A stretch of DNA of 64,000 nucleotides from Idiomarina seosinensis_A (GTDB lineage Bacteria; Pseudomonadota; Gammaproteobacteria; Enterobacterales; Alteromonadaceae), in contig NZ_CP085211.1 of assembly GCF_044797955.1 (NCBI RefSeq), positions 2,356,001 to 2,420,000 on the forward strand, given 5' to 3'. A program made the position numbers and the translations under genes. Shown here one piece after another: positions 1-7,190 of this stretch (position 1 is its first letter; each line of letters opens with the position of its first letter). The notes beneath the pieces were generated by a model that saw only the letters and a program-made list of their open reading frames with translations, was not told where the DNA came from and made no database searches.

Positions 1-260
1 GTGACAATAAGCAAACAGAAAGGTAGTTATCCATACAGAAGAGGTCCATATGCTTTCGGAAAATCGCAGTCGCACTTTTAACTTCATCAAGCGATAATGC
101 ACGGCCGCGTGATCTCTCCGCACCTCCAGCATCATTCGCGAGCATCGGCCAACCCCATAAATGGGTACTTACCCAAGGTCATTTCACGACGTTTGCCCTG
201 GACAGGGTAACGATACGACCAGCAAGAATGACCGCTTTTAGGCACTACAAAGTAAGCCCT
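1..260 (-). pseudogene. Tyrosine integrase remnant (phage/island type)
   Basis: Read on the minus strand from 254 down to 135, one frame encodes YFVVPKSGHSCWSYRYP, then REMTLGKYP and GLADARE. This is the pattern of the N-terminal arm-binding domain (DUF4102) of P4-like tyrosine integrases. A stop follows at 132-134. A different frame then runs to the window edge and encodes SLDEVKSATAIF and MDNYLSVCLLS, which resembles the start of the catalytic core. The linker between the two domains is largely missing and the frames do not match, so this is a frameshifted, internally deleted gene. Its start is also lost: an in-frame stop lies just upstream of the first recognisable residue. The catalytic R-H-R-Y part would lie left of the window. 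It suggests an old integrated island. Confidence 0.6.
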
Positions 261-263
261 TTA

Positions 264-620
264 TTTAAAAGGGCTTTGGAAGCATCAGGAAAATATCAGA
301 CAGCGTAGAGAAAATTATTCGATGTTTTGGATCTGCTTGTTGATTTATTTCTAATTAATTATTAAATCAAATACTTAAAAATTTATCGGCGTGCTTGTTG
401 AGTAAAACTAACCAAAAGACTCACCATGCAAGTAAAACCCAAGCTTTGTTTATCAGATTCGGTTTTCAAATCGGATACTTTGCACAATCTCCACTCGGCT
501 CGGACAACAACTGGCGCTCATTTACTTTGATAACGCCACTTCCTTACTATCGAGTCAATTTGGCCTACGGGCATTGCCTCGTTTTGCCAGCCCTTGTCAA
601 AATCAATAATGATCCACCAC
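264..620. other. Non-coding or decayed stretch, nothing recognisable
   Basis: No gene can be supported here. There is an open plus-strand frame at 395-649 but its product resembles nothing I know and its end runs into the IS-end repeats. On the minus strand, about 620 down to 513, a short frame ends in IDSIVRKWRYQSK followed by a stop. It could be the 3' tail of a gene cut by the IS end, but I do not recognise it. The stretch around 300-390 is visibly A/T-rich. Confidence 0.4.
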
Positions 621-691
621 AGCCTGTTCGGATAGACCGAAATCGGTGATCGGATTAAACCGAAACGCGTGATCGGGTGGCACCGAAATCA
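621..691. repeat. 23-bp direct repeats, IS21-like terminal repeats
   Basis: The heptamer ACCGAAA occurs at 636, 659 and 682, and GTGATCGG at 646 and 669, so the unit repeats with an exact 23-bp period. A more diverged unit precedes them at about 621-635. Multiple short direct repeats inside the ends are characteristic of IS21-family elements, where they bind the transposase. No matching istA/istB lies directly beside them, so I read this as a stranded end of an IS21-type element different from the two others in this window. Confidence 0.5.
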
Positions 692-720
692 TCTCAGCGA
701 CAATTATCTTGGCCGGTTGT

Positions 721-740
721 GTGGTTTATGCGACGCTTAC
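721..740 (-). repeat. Orphan IS66-type terminal repeat
   Basis: These 20 bases match the outer end of the IS66 element at 7169-7188 in 19 of 20 positions and in the same orientation, ending in CGCTTAC (GTAAGCG when read inward). IS66-family ends begin with GTAAGCG-like sequence. The remainder of that element is not next to it, so this is a remnant of another IS66 copy. It forms a direct repeat with 7169-7188 that brackets about 6.4 kb of IS DNA. Confidence 0.6.
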
Positions 741-977
741 GAAAGATACGCAGTAAAGATACCATAAAACCTAGAAATGACCCTTACCCGCCGAAAGACA
801 TACGACAAATGCGGCGATCCCAATTGTAGAAATTCATTTCAATTGACTCCACTCTTCCCAACCACTGCTGTGAAGGTCTGTGACAGGGATTGCTACAGCC
901 AACGCGTACAAACCGCGTGAGCTGTTTTCGCCGCTTTAGATCTTAGTTCTAAACGTCTTCTTGCAGTCCAGAGCTTT
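741..977. other. Unassigned DNA between IS ends
   Basis: No gene is supportable. A minus-strand open frame ending near 784 encodes fragments such as PSQQWLGRVESIEMNFYNW, without an obvious start and without a family I recognise. The stretch contains an 11-bp sequence (840-850) whose reverse complement directly abuts the right end of the neighbouring IS21 element (3408-3418). Confidence 0.35.
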
Positions 978-1095
978 TGTTAATGGCCAACTAAACTGAC
1001 CCACTTTCGGCCATTAATTTTGATCCACTTTTCGTGGCTTCGGCCATATTTTTCTGTACCGTTCTCAGCTCAACTAGCAAAGCGGGGACGGCACG

Positions 1096-2610
1096 TTGAA
1101 GGAGTGGACAGTGATACACAAAATAAAAGCGATGCACGACAAAGGCCGGGGGCTATCAATTCGTGCAATTAGCCGTGAGTTGGGTATTTCGCGCAACACC
1201 GTGAAAAAATATTTAACGATGGACGTTCAAGGCATCAGCGTCATGATGGAAGATACCTCGCGTGAAAAGTGGCTTGATGCCTATCGTGATTACCTGATTA
1301 ACCAGCTTAAAGATTACCCCAAGTTGTCCGCAGTAAAGCTTATGCGCCGCTTAACCAGAAAGGTTGGTAAATTACCGATCTCTGAGCGCAGCATGCGCCG
1401 TTACGTACAAAATCTAAAAGCAGAGGTTGCTGTCGGTCAGTATCGTTATTATGAACCGATCATCGAAACTGTTCCCGGTGTGCAGTGCCAGGTCGATCCC
1501 GGCGAGCTTCGTGGCGTACTCATAAATGGTAAGCCACACACGGTTTACTTTGTTGCATTTGTGCTCTCATACAGCCGCCTTATGTATGTAGGCCTTTCCT
1601 TGCAGCCCCTGAATACGCAGCGCTTTATTGAGATGCATGACGAAGCGTTTCGCTACTTCGGCGGTGTCACCGAAGAGTGCGTTTACGACCAAACTAAGTT
1701 GGTGGTACTGAGCGAAGAATATCGCGAGCTCAAACTCAATCAACGCTTCGCGCATTATGCCACGGCGGCATCATTCCATATTCATGCTTGTGAGGGCTTT
1801 GATCCGGAGAGCAAAGGTAAGGTTGAAGCAGCAGTTAAATACGTCAAACAAGACTGCCTGTATGGTGAGTCGTTCCGCAGTGAAGCAGAGCTTCGGGCTT
1901 ATACCCTTGATTGGCTGAATGAAGTAGCCAACATCCGAGTGCATGGCACCACCAAAGAGCGGCCGCAGAGCTATTATGACCGCTCGGAGCGGTCATTCAT
2001 GAACCACTATAACGCAGCGATGGGCAGTTTAGACAACACGCCCATGCAAACACGAAAAGTCGACAAAACGGGGTTGATATCCTGGGTCTCGAACAAGTAC
2101 TCGGTGCCTATGGAATGGCAACAAAGCCGGGTTGGTGTCAGTGAGGCCAATGGCCAACTGCTCTTGCTCGATCCTGCCACCAGTGAGCTTATTGGCCAGC
2201 ATACTGTCAGCCTTGATAAAGGTCTTATTATCAAAAACCGTGACCATTACCGCGATAAAACTCAGGCGGCAGAAGCGCTTGAAGCATGTCTCAATGAACG
2301 TCTCGGTATCGATGTTGGCTGTGCAATTGCGGCACAGTTCAAAGTAACCATGCCTCGGTTTTATAAAGACCAATTACGCGGTGCTCTGGATGTATTAAAG
2401 CACTACGGAGAATTGCCCGAGGCACTTACAGCTCACTTGCTCGAGCGTGAAGACTTAACCGCCAGCAAGATGCGTGACCATATCGATGCATGGCTCAGCG
2501 CCGAGCAGCGCGGGCGTATGGCTGATGATGAGGCGGATAGTCCGGTGAGCATCGACTTAAGTATGTACCGAGGCATCAGTCATGTTAACGCGCAGCGGAG
2601 CCTATCGTGA
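1096..2610 (+). CDS. istA: IS21-family transposase IstA
   Basis: DDE-type transposase that cuts and joins the IS ends. The N-terminus has a helix-turn-helix (LSIRAISRELGISRNTVKKY), followed by an rve integrase core. Candidate catalytic acids are in QVDPGE, VYDQTK and ESKGKVEAAVK. At 504 aa it is in the usual range for long IstA proteins. The start is uncertain: TTG at 1096, or GTG at 1111, which has AAGGAG six bases upstream. Its end overlaps istB by four bases, consistent with coupled translation. Nothing in the reading frame suggests inactivation. Confidence 0.93.
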   Translation: MKEWTVIHKIKAMHDKGRGLSIRAISRELGISRNTVKKYLTMDVQGISVMMEDTSREKWLDAYRDYLINQLKDYPKLSAVKLMRRLTRKVGKLPISERSMRRYVQNLKAEVAVGQYRYYEPIIETVPGVQCQVDPGELRGVLINGKPHTVYFVAFVLSYSRLMYVGLSLQPLNTQRFIEMHDEAFRYFGGVTEECVYDQTKLVVLSEEYRELKLNQRFAHYATAASFHIHACEGFDPESKGKVEAAVKYVKQDCLYGESFRSEAELRAYTLDWLNEVANIRVHGTTKERPQSYYDRSERSFMNHYNAAMGSLDNTPMQTRKVDKTGLISWVSNKYSVPMEWQQSRVGVSEANGQLLLLDPATSELIGQHTVSLDKGLIIKNRDHYRDKTQAAEALEACLNERLGIDVGCAIAAQFKVTMPRFYKDQLRGALDVLKHYGELPEALTAHLLEREDLTASKMRDHIDAWLSAEQRGRMADDEADSPVSIDLSMYRGISHVNAQRSLS

Positions 2611-3350
2611 ACCAGTTAGACAATATCGCTAAGCAGCTTCGTAGCCTACGGCTGGGTGCAGCAGCAGGCCAGTTGGCCACTCTGGTGGCCACGGCTGAAG
2701 CCAATGAAGAGTCCTATTTAAGCTTCGCCGAGTCGTTAGTATCGCATGAAATCACTCAGCGCAACGTAAACCGAATAAAACGCCATTACAAACAAGCGCA
2801 GTTCCCAAAAGAAAAGCGTCTCGACTTATTTGATTATCGGCACCAGACCACAGTAACCAAGCGTCAAATCAATGGGTTACTTGACTTTAGCTTTATCGAT
2901 GAACGCAACAACGTCATTTTTATTGGCCCTCCGGGTGTGGGAAAGACCCACCTGGCCATTGGGATCGGTCATGAGGCAATCCAGGCCGGATACAAAGTTC
3001 TGTTCAGAAACGCATTAACGCTGGTAGAAGAGCTTGAACTTGCCGAAATGAAAGGCGAACTGAAAAAGCGGCTCACACAGCTAAGCAAATATGACCTCAT
3101 TATCATTGATGAGCTGGGTTACTTACCTATGTCGAGGCAGTCGCGTTACAACTTGTTCCAGCTAATCAATAGCTTGTACGAGTATCGGTCTATCATCTTG
3201 ACGACGAACAAAGATTTTACCAGTTGGGGTGAGTTCTTCCATGATGACAATGTTGCAGTACCGATCATCGACCGGATCATCCATCACTCACACATATTTA
3301 TGCTTGGAGGAGAAAGCTATCGACTGAAGGAAAAAGTCAGCAAAACCTGA
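2607..3350 (+). CDS. istB: IS21-family helper ATPase IstB
   Basis: DnaC-like AAA+ ATPase that assembles on target DNA and stimulates the IstA transposase. The Walker A motif GPPGVGKTH lies near residues 109-117 and Walker B is IIIDELGYL. The N-terminal helical IstB region is present and the length of 247 aa is normal for the family. It starts with GTG inside the istA stop codon region. The second IS21 element in this window encodes a clearly diverged IstB, so the two elements are different ISs rather than duplicates. Confidence 0.93.
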   Translation: MNQLDNIAKQLRSLRLGAAAGQLATLVATAEANEESYLSFAESLVSHEITQRNVNRIKRHYKQAQFPKEKRLDLFDYRHQTTVTKRQINGLLDFSFIDERNNVIFIGPPGVGKTHLAIGIGHEAIQAGYKVLFRNALTLVEELELAEMKGELKKRLTQLSKYDLIIIDELGYLPMSRQSRYNLFQLINSLYEYRSIILTTNKDFTSWGEFFHDDNVAVPIIDRIIHHSHIFMLGGESYRLKEKVSKT

Positions 3351-3420
3351 TCGCAGGTGGGTCAATTTTATTGGCCAAAAGTGGATCAAAATTAATGGCC
3401 ATTGACAGGAGTCAATTGCT

Positions 3421-3960
3421 TTACCGGTATCCGTTGCCAGTCACTCTGTAGAGACTTTTAAACTGCAACTGCGCCGCTATATTGAGCTGTCTCAGCAACG
3501 CGTTGATCTAGAAAAAAAGTCTGAACTTTTTCTAGCCGAGAGAGCTGATTATCAGCGATTACGAACACTGCCGGGCGTTGGTCCCATCATCGCATTAATG
3601 ATTATCGCAGAAAGCGGGGACTTAAACCGATTCAAGCACTACCGACAATATCTTGCGTACTGCGGGTTTAGCCTCTCTTCCGTACAAAGCGGTCAGCGGC
3701 AAAGCAACTTTAAGCTCTCAAAACGAGGTAATGCACGATTGCGCTATGCGTATTGGCTGGCAGCAACCAATGCCATTCGGCAACGCGAAAACAGCTTTCG
3801 GCATAAATATGAGCGCTATATCCGCTTGAATGGCTCTGATAGCGATAACAAGCGAAAAGCGTACACAGCCGTTGCGACCAAATTAGCGCGAGTCGCGCAC
3901 GCGGTAGTCAAAAAGAATGTTGATTACCGCGGATATTTTGAAGTTAGTCATGGGACGTAA
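3421..3960 (+). pseudogene. IS110-family transposase, 3' fragment
   Basis: An open frame without a start enters directly from the right end of the IS21 element and continues to a stop at 3960. It encodes the C-terminal Transposase_20 domain of an IS110/IS1111-type DEDD recombinase: LRTLPGVGPIIALMI, FKHYRQYLAYCG, SVQSGQRQ and LSKRGNARLRYAYWLAA. The N-terminal RuvC-like DEDD domain is missing and I did not find it on the other side of the IS21 element, so the gene was not simply split. The gene is inactive as it stands. Confidence 0.8.
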
Positions 3961-4178
3961 ATCAACGGGCCGTTAAGGCGCATTGCGACCTAGTAGATAA
4001 TGCTCGACGCCCATGACTCCTTATAATGCTGTGTTAAGTCCGTTCGGGCCAGTTGGACCCTTGTACATCATGGTTAGCAAAATTGTTTGTTAGGGTATTG
4101 AGCTTAACTTCAAAAAAGATTAACCGCTTAACAGCGGCAGGATTCTTTTGTTCAAAAAATGGTTGACTCGTGCGGTAG
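3961..4178. other. Non-coding remnant between IS110 and IS3 fragments
   Basis: No coding frame is supportable. The first part is presumably the 3' non-coding end of the IS110-type element, which in this family can hold the structured guide (bridge) RNA, but I could not recognise a structure by eye. The boundary to the IS3 element lies at about 4178, where the IS3 OrfB frame stops resembling its family. Confidence 0.35.
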
Positions 4179-4745
4179 TCCGTTGTCACACCGAAGTGCT
4201 GCAGGTTTGCCGCGCCATTCGATAACCTGCTCTAATGCTCGAATGACGCGTGCACTTGGCAATGATAAATCCGCTTCAATGGTTAAGCCTTCGCGATTGT
4301 AATCGTCGATCACATTAAATGTTCGTAACAAACGACCATCAGCTAAGCTATCTGACATAAAATCCATCGACCAGACCTGATTTTTGGCCGTTGGTACGCT
4401 CAATGCGTCTGGTTTATCCCGTTTAATGCGTCGTTTCGGTTTTATCCGTAAGTTAAGTTCAAGCTCCCGATAAATGCGGTTTACCCGTTTATGATTCCAC
4501 GGGAAACGCTTTACGTTGCGTAGGTGATAAAAGCATAAGCCGAATCCCCAGCGCTTCTGAGCCTCTGTCAGGCGTAGCAACCAGTCAGCGATAACAGCGT
4601 TCTCATCGCTGAATTTGCACTGATAATGATAGCAGCTTTCGCTAATTCCCAGGCAAATGCAGGCTAAGCGAATACTGATACCATGGCGTTCAATGGCAGC
4701 ACGTGCCATCTCTTTGCGTTGAGATGGCTTTACAGCTTTCCCTCA
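4179..4745 (-). pseudogene. IS3-family transposase OrfB, truncated
   Basis: The preserved part begins with VKPSQRKEMARAAIERHG, continues through the HTH_21 region (ISIRLACICLGISESCYHY) and enters the rve DDE core with WSMDFMSD (first D), FNVIDDYNRE and RCDNG (second D). The third acidic residue and everything after it is absent. The frame continues through foreign sequence to a chance stop at 4152. Expression would normally need a -1 frameshift from OrfA. The product cannot be catalytically active. Confidence 0.8.
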
Positions 4746-4996
4746 AGGGCTTCCTTGCGGATCTCAGCTTTAATGCGCTCTTCGGCGTACATTTTCTTGA
4801 GGCGTTTATTTTCATCCTCAAGCTCTTTGAGACGCTTCATCATGGATGCGTCCATGCCGCCAAACTTGGCGCGCCATTTATAAAACTGAGCAGAGCTCAT
4901 GCCGTGTTCACGGCAAAGGTCTGGAACGGCTACACCGTTCTCGTTCTGCTTCAATATCGCCAGTATCTGACTGTCTGTGTATCGTGATTTGCGCAT
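4730..4996 (-). CDS. IS3-family transposase OrfA
   Basis: An 88-residue HTH protein of the transposase_8 family: KSRYTDSQILAILKQNE, then LCREHGMSSAQFYKWRAKFGG, then a leucine-zipper-like helix MKRLKELEDENKRLKKMYAE. It binds the IS ends and is the N-terminal half of the OrfAB fusion transposase. The gene is complete, starts at an ATG with AAAGGAG-like sequence upstream and ends just past a -1 slippery site. Without an intact OrfB it can at most act as a DNA-binding regulator. Confidence 0.88.
   Translation of the reverse strand: MRKSRYTDSQILAILKQNENGVAVPDLCREHGMSSAQFYKWRAKFGGMDASMMKRLKELEDENKRLKKMYAEERIKAEIRKEALEGKL
4736..4742 (-). promoter_or_regulatory. -1 frameshift slippery heptamer of IS3 OrfA/OrfB
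   Basis: On the minus strand the sequence reads G GGA AAG in the OrfA frame, two codons before the OrfA stop. Slipping back one base gives GGG AAA and enters the OrfB frame, which continues as GKAVKPSQRKE, the usual start of OrfB homology. This fits the X-XXY-YYZ rule used by IS3 elements to make the OrfAB fusion. Confidence 0.7.
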
Positions 4997-5067
4997 AGAA
5001 AACTCCTTTGCTTTAGTTTAGCGGAATTTTCTACTAATAACTGCTCCGATTTTCTGGGGGGATTACA

Positions 5068-6350
5068 ATGGCTTTGCCGAGCAGTGATTGCGGGTTGACC
5101 TGCAGCGCCGACTTATCCAGCCAGGTTTTTAGCTTGTCCATCACAGGCTGTGCTAAGGCGTCACGTTTTTCCTGCTTTTGCGCCGGGCCGTCGTCTTTGA
5201 TTTTCTGCTCGATACCGTACAGCTTCTGGATAAAGCTCAGAGCCTGGTCGGCTTTACCGCTTTTGCCTTTGCCTTGTACGGTTTTGGCCTCAATAAACTT
5301 ACGACGGGCATGCGCCCAGCAGCCGGCCAGCCGGGCACCGGTTTGCTCATAGCCCTGATAGCCGTCCACTTGCAGTGGACCGCAATAGTCAGCTAAAAAC
5401 GCAGCGGAATGGGCGCCACCGCGCCCGTCCTGATAATCGTACAACACGATGTTCGGTGATTTATCCGGCCTCGGTTTATCGGCGCCACAGCCGTAAACCC
5501 ACATGTAGCATTTGGATTTATCCACATCGAGCACGCTTAAGGTCGTCTCGTCAGCCCATAAAGCCGGCTGTTTTAGCAGAATGTCGTGCATGCGCTGATA
5601 AAGCGGCCGCAGTTTCTCGCTGACGGTCAACATCCAGCGACTCATGGTCTGACGGCTCAGCTCGATGCCATATTGTTTAAACATTGCTTCCTGACGATAC
5701 AGCGGCAACCCGAACTGGAATTTGGCGCTGATGATTTGCGCAAGCAAGCTCGGCGTTGCGATGCTTTTGGGCATGATGCTCGGCTGGACCGGCGCGATTT
5801 TGATGTCTGTTTCCGTACCGTGCTTTTCGCATTCGCGGCAGCTGTATTTCTGGCGTATATGGCGCAGCGCTTTAATGCTCGCCGGGATAAACTCCAGCTC
5901 TTCGCTGATTTCTTCGCCCATACGGTGCAAGTCATGGCCACAACAGTCACAGACTTTGTCTTCGTCCGGGATATCGTGCAGCACCTCTTCGCGCGGCAGT
6001 GACTCATCAATGCGCGGGCGACGAGGTTTCTGACGGGTGTAAGTAATGGTCTGGCTTTGGTCTTCGGCGACTTCGTCAGCCGTCGGTTCAAGAGCTTCTT
6101 CCAGCTCATTAAACAACTCGCCCTGACCGGGCAGCCCTTCGCTGCTGGCACCGAAGCGTTTTTGCAACGACAGTTGCCATTGCTCCATCATATAATGGAT
6201 TTTCTGTTGCCAACGTTGCTCTTCCAGAGCCATTTCTGCCTGGAGTTTTTCGCGTTCAGATTGCAACTCGAGAACCATTTTTTGCAGGCTTTCGACATCA
6301 TCCGGTAGTGTGTTTGCATCGCTTGTTTTCATGAGCCTATTATACCCCAT
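5068..6350 (-). pseudogene. tnpC: IS66-family transposase TnpC, truncated
   Basis: Contains the coiled-coil N-terminus (LQKMVLELQSEREKLQAEM), a zinc-finger region (CDCCGHDLHRMGEE and YSCRECEKHGTE), and the DDE core with WADET (first D) and VDGYQGYEQTGARLAGCWAH (second D). The family pattern ends at SLLGKAI, before the segment that carries the third catalytic acid. The following VIPPENRSSY is read from the IS3 end. So the transposase lacks its last catalytic residue. The start is either 6350 or, with a better-placed AGG, the ATG at 6332. Confidence 0.85.
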
Positions 6351-6399
6351 GAAAACGCTGCAAGCCGCTATTTTATTGACTTTACTTAGACCGATTAGC

Positions 6400-6447
6400 G
6401 ATCGTAAAACGGTTTTTATGCAGGATCCTTATAAACCGTTTTCGATC
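6400..6447. repeat. Imperfect inverted repeat between tnpB and tnpC
   Basis: GATCG-T-AAAACGGTTT on the left pairs with AAACCGTTTTCGATC on the right, with one bulged base and a spacer of roughly 16 bases. The right arm ends on the tnpB stop codon (TGA at 6446-6448 on the minus strand). In the transcript it would form a hairpin immediately after tnpB and before tnpC. There is no U-tract, so it is not a standard terminator. It may damp tnpC expression or protect the RNA end. Confidence 0.5.
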
Positions 6448-6802
6448 AGGTTGTGGTACTAAAATGCAGCGGCTTATGGCCTTTCATCAGGGTGATATCC
6501 AGGCCCTCGAGCAGCCACTGCCATTGTTGTTCGCTTAGGTTGAGTACATCGCCGGAGAGTTTTCTCGGCCATTTAAATTTGTTCTTTTCCAGACGCTTAT
6601 ACCAAAGACAAAAGCCGGTTTTGTCCCAGTAAAGCGCCCGGACTTTATCGCGCTGACGATTGCAGAACACAAACACGGCGCCGCTGAACGGCGAGTGGTC
6701 CATCTCGGCTTCAACAATGGCACTGAGACCGTTGATGCTTTTGCGAAAATCGACCGGCTGTTTATACAAATAAATCGCCGGCGGCTCGACAAACATCTTC
6801 AT
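6446..6802 (-). CDS. tnpB: IS66 accessory protein TnpB
   Basis: Small IS66_Orf2-family protein needed with TnpA for transposition of IS66 elements; its biochemical role is not settled. Diagnostic stretches are MFVEPPAIYLYKQPVDFRKS, VFVFCNRQRDKVRALYWDK and FCLWYKRLEKNKFKWP. I choose the ATG at 6802 because it forms an ATGA overlap with the tnpA stop and gives 118 aa, the normal length. Upstream codons in this frame are tnpA sequence read out of frame. The gene appears intact. Confidence 0.9.
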   Translation of the reverse strand: MKMFVEPPAIYLYKQPVDFRKSINGLSAIVEAEMDHSPFSGAVFVFCNRQRDKVRALYWDKTGFCLWYKRLEKNKFKWPRKLSGDVLNLSEQQWQWLLEGLDITLMKGHKPLHFSTTT

Positions 6803-7107
6803 ACGCTGAGGGCTTTGACCAGCTCTGCCACCCAACGTGGCGATACTGACATCGGCAACACTAACTGCGCGTCACCGACGCGAACCTGCATTGCGGTATT
6901 AACAGTGGTCTCAGACTCTGCAGGCACGGCCTGAGCAAATCCGTTGTTAGACTGGATAACTTCACGCTGCAGTGCCATGCGGCGCTGGCTGAAGTATGCG
7001 GGACTGATGTTACGCCGTTCGCAGAAATCTTTTTGACTCAGGCCGCTTTGCTTGTACTCTTCAATAAGTGCCTGCCACTGCGCTTTGGACCGGTATGCTC
7101 GACTCAT
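6799..7107 (-). CDS. tnpA: IS66 accessory protein TnpA
   Basis: Short HTH protein of the IS66 Orf1 group, 102 aa. The N-terminus RSKAQWQALIEEYKQSGLSQ and DFCERRNISPAYFSQRRMAL forms the helix-turn-helix. The C-terminal half carries the short beta segment seen in relatives (MQVRVGDAQLVLP and SPRWVAELVKAL). It is the first gene of the IS66 operon, about 80 bases inside the preserved terminal repeat, and overlaps tnpB by four bases. Confidence 0.88.
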   Translation of the reverse strand: MSRAYRSKAQWQALIEEYKQSGLSQKDFCERRNISPAYFSQRRMALQREVIQSNNGFAQAVPAESETTVNTAMQVRVGDAQLVLPMSVSPRWVAELVKALSV

Positions 7108-7168
7108 AAACCACCTCGTTGGTTAAACGTGGTGATAAATTAGGCTATCTGCTGACTGGCTTCTAGGC

Positions 7169-7188
7169 GTGGTTTATGTGACGCTTAC
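7169..7188 (-). repeat. IS66 terminal repeat (tnpA side)
   Basis: Reading inward on the minus strand it starts GTAAGCGTCACATAAACCAC. It differs in one position from the orphan end at 721-740. The base after it begins the second IS21 fragment (CAATG...). The partner end of this element is lost, so a target duplication cannot be tested. Confidence 0.75.
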
Positions 7189-7190
7189 CA

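Larger units (their letters stand above)
978..3407 (+). mobile_element. Complete IS21-family insertion sequence
   Basis: The element runs from TGTTAATGGCCA at 978 to the complementary TGGCCATTGACA ending at 3407. Both ends carry internal copies of GACCCAC/GTGGGTC and GATCCACTTTT-like repeats, the multiple-terminal-repeat layout of the IS21 family. It contains intact overlapping istA and istB genes. The bases flanking the two ends (CAGAGCTTT on the left, GGAGTCAATT on the right) show no target-site duplication. Either one flank was exchanged after insertion by recombination or deletion, or the element moved without a conventional duplication. Confidence 0.85.
4179..5067 (-). mobile_element. 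IS3-family (IS407-type) element, 3' truncated
   Basis: The intact left end is at 5067 and reads TGTAATCCCCCCAGAAAATC inward on the minus strand. It sits inside the IS66 tnpC gene, whose frame it interrupts. OrfA is complete and OrfB follows in the -1 frame. OrfB loses its family pattern just after the second catalytic motif (RCDNG) near 4179, so roughly the last third of OrfB and the right end are missing. A later deletion or rearrangement probably removed them together with the rest of the IS66 element. Confidence 0.8.
5068..7188 (-). mobile_element. IS66-family element, truncated at the tnpC end
   Basis: Carries tnpA, tnpB and most of tnpC in the standard order on the minus strand. The end upstream of tnpA is at 7188, reading GTAAGCGTCACATAAACCAC inward. 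The other end is missing because the IS3 element interrupts tnpC at 5067 and the rest is not found beyond it. The preserved end abuts the istA gene of a second IS21 element with only two bases between the terminus and the istA ATG, so this insertion or a linked deletion removed that IS21 left end. Confidence 0.85.

Noticed and set aside
395..649. Open frame of 84 codons on the plus strand
   Set aside because: No recognisable similarity, no ribosome-binding site, and its 3' end is made of IS terminal repeats.
5586..6002. Long open frames antisense to IS66 tnpC
   Set aside because: Shadows of the high-identity tnpC frame, no family features.
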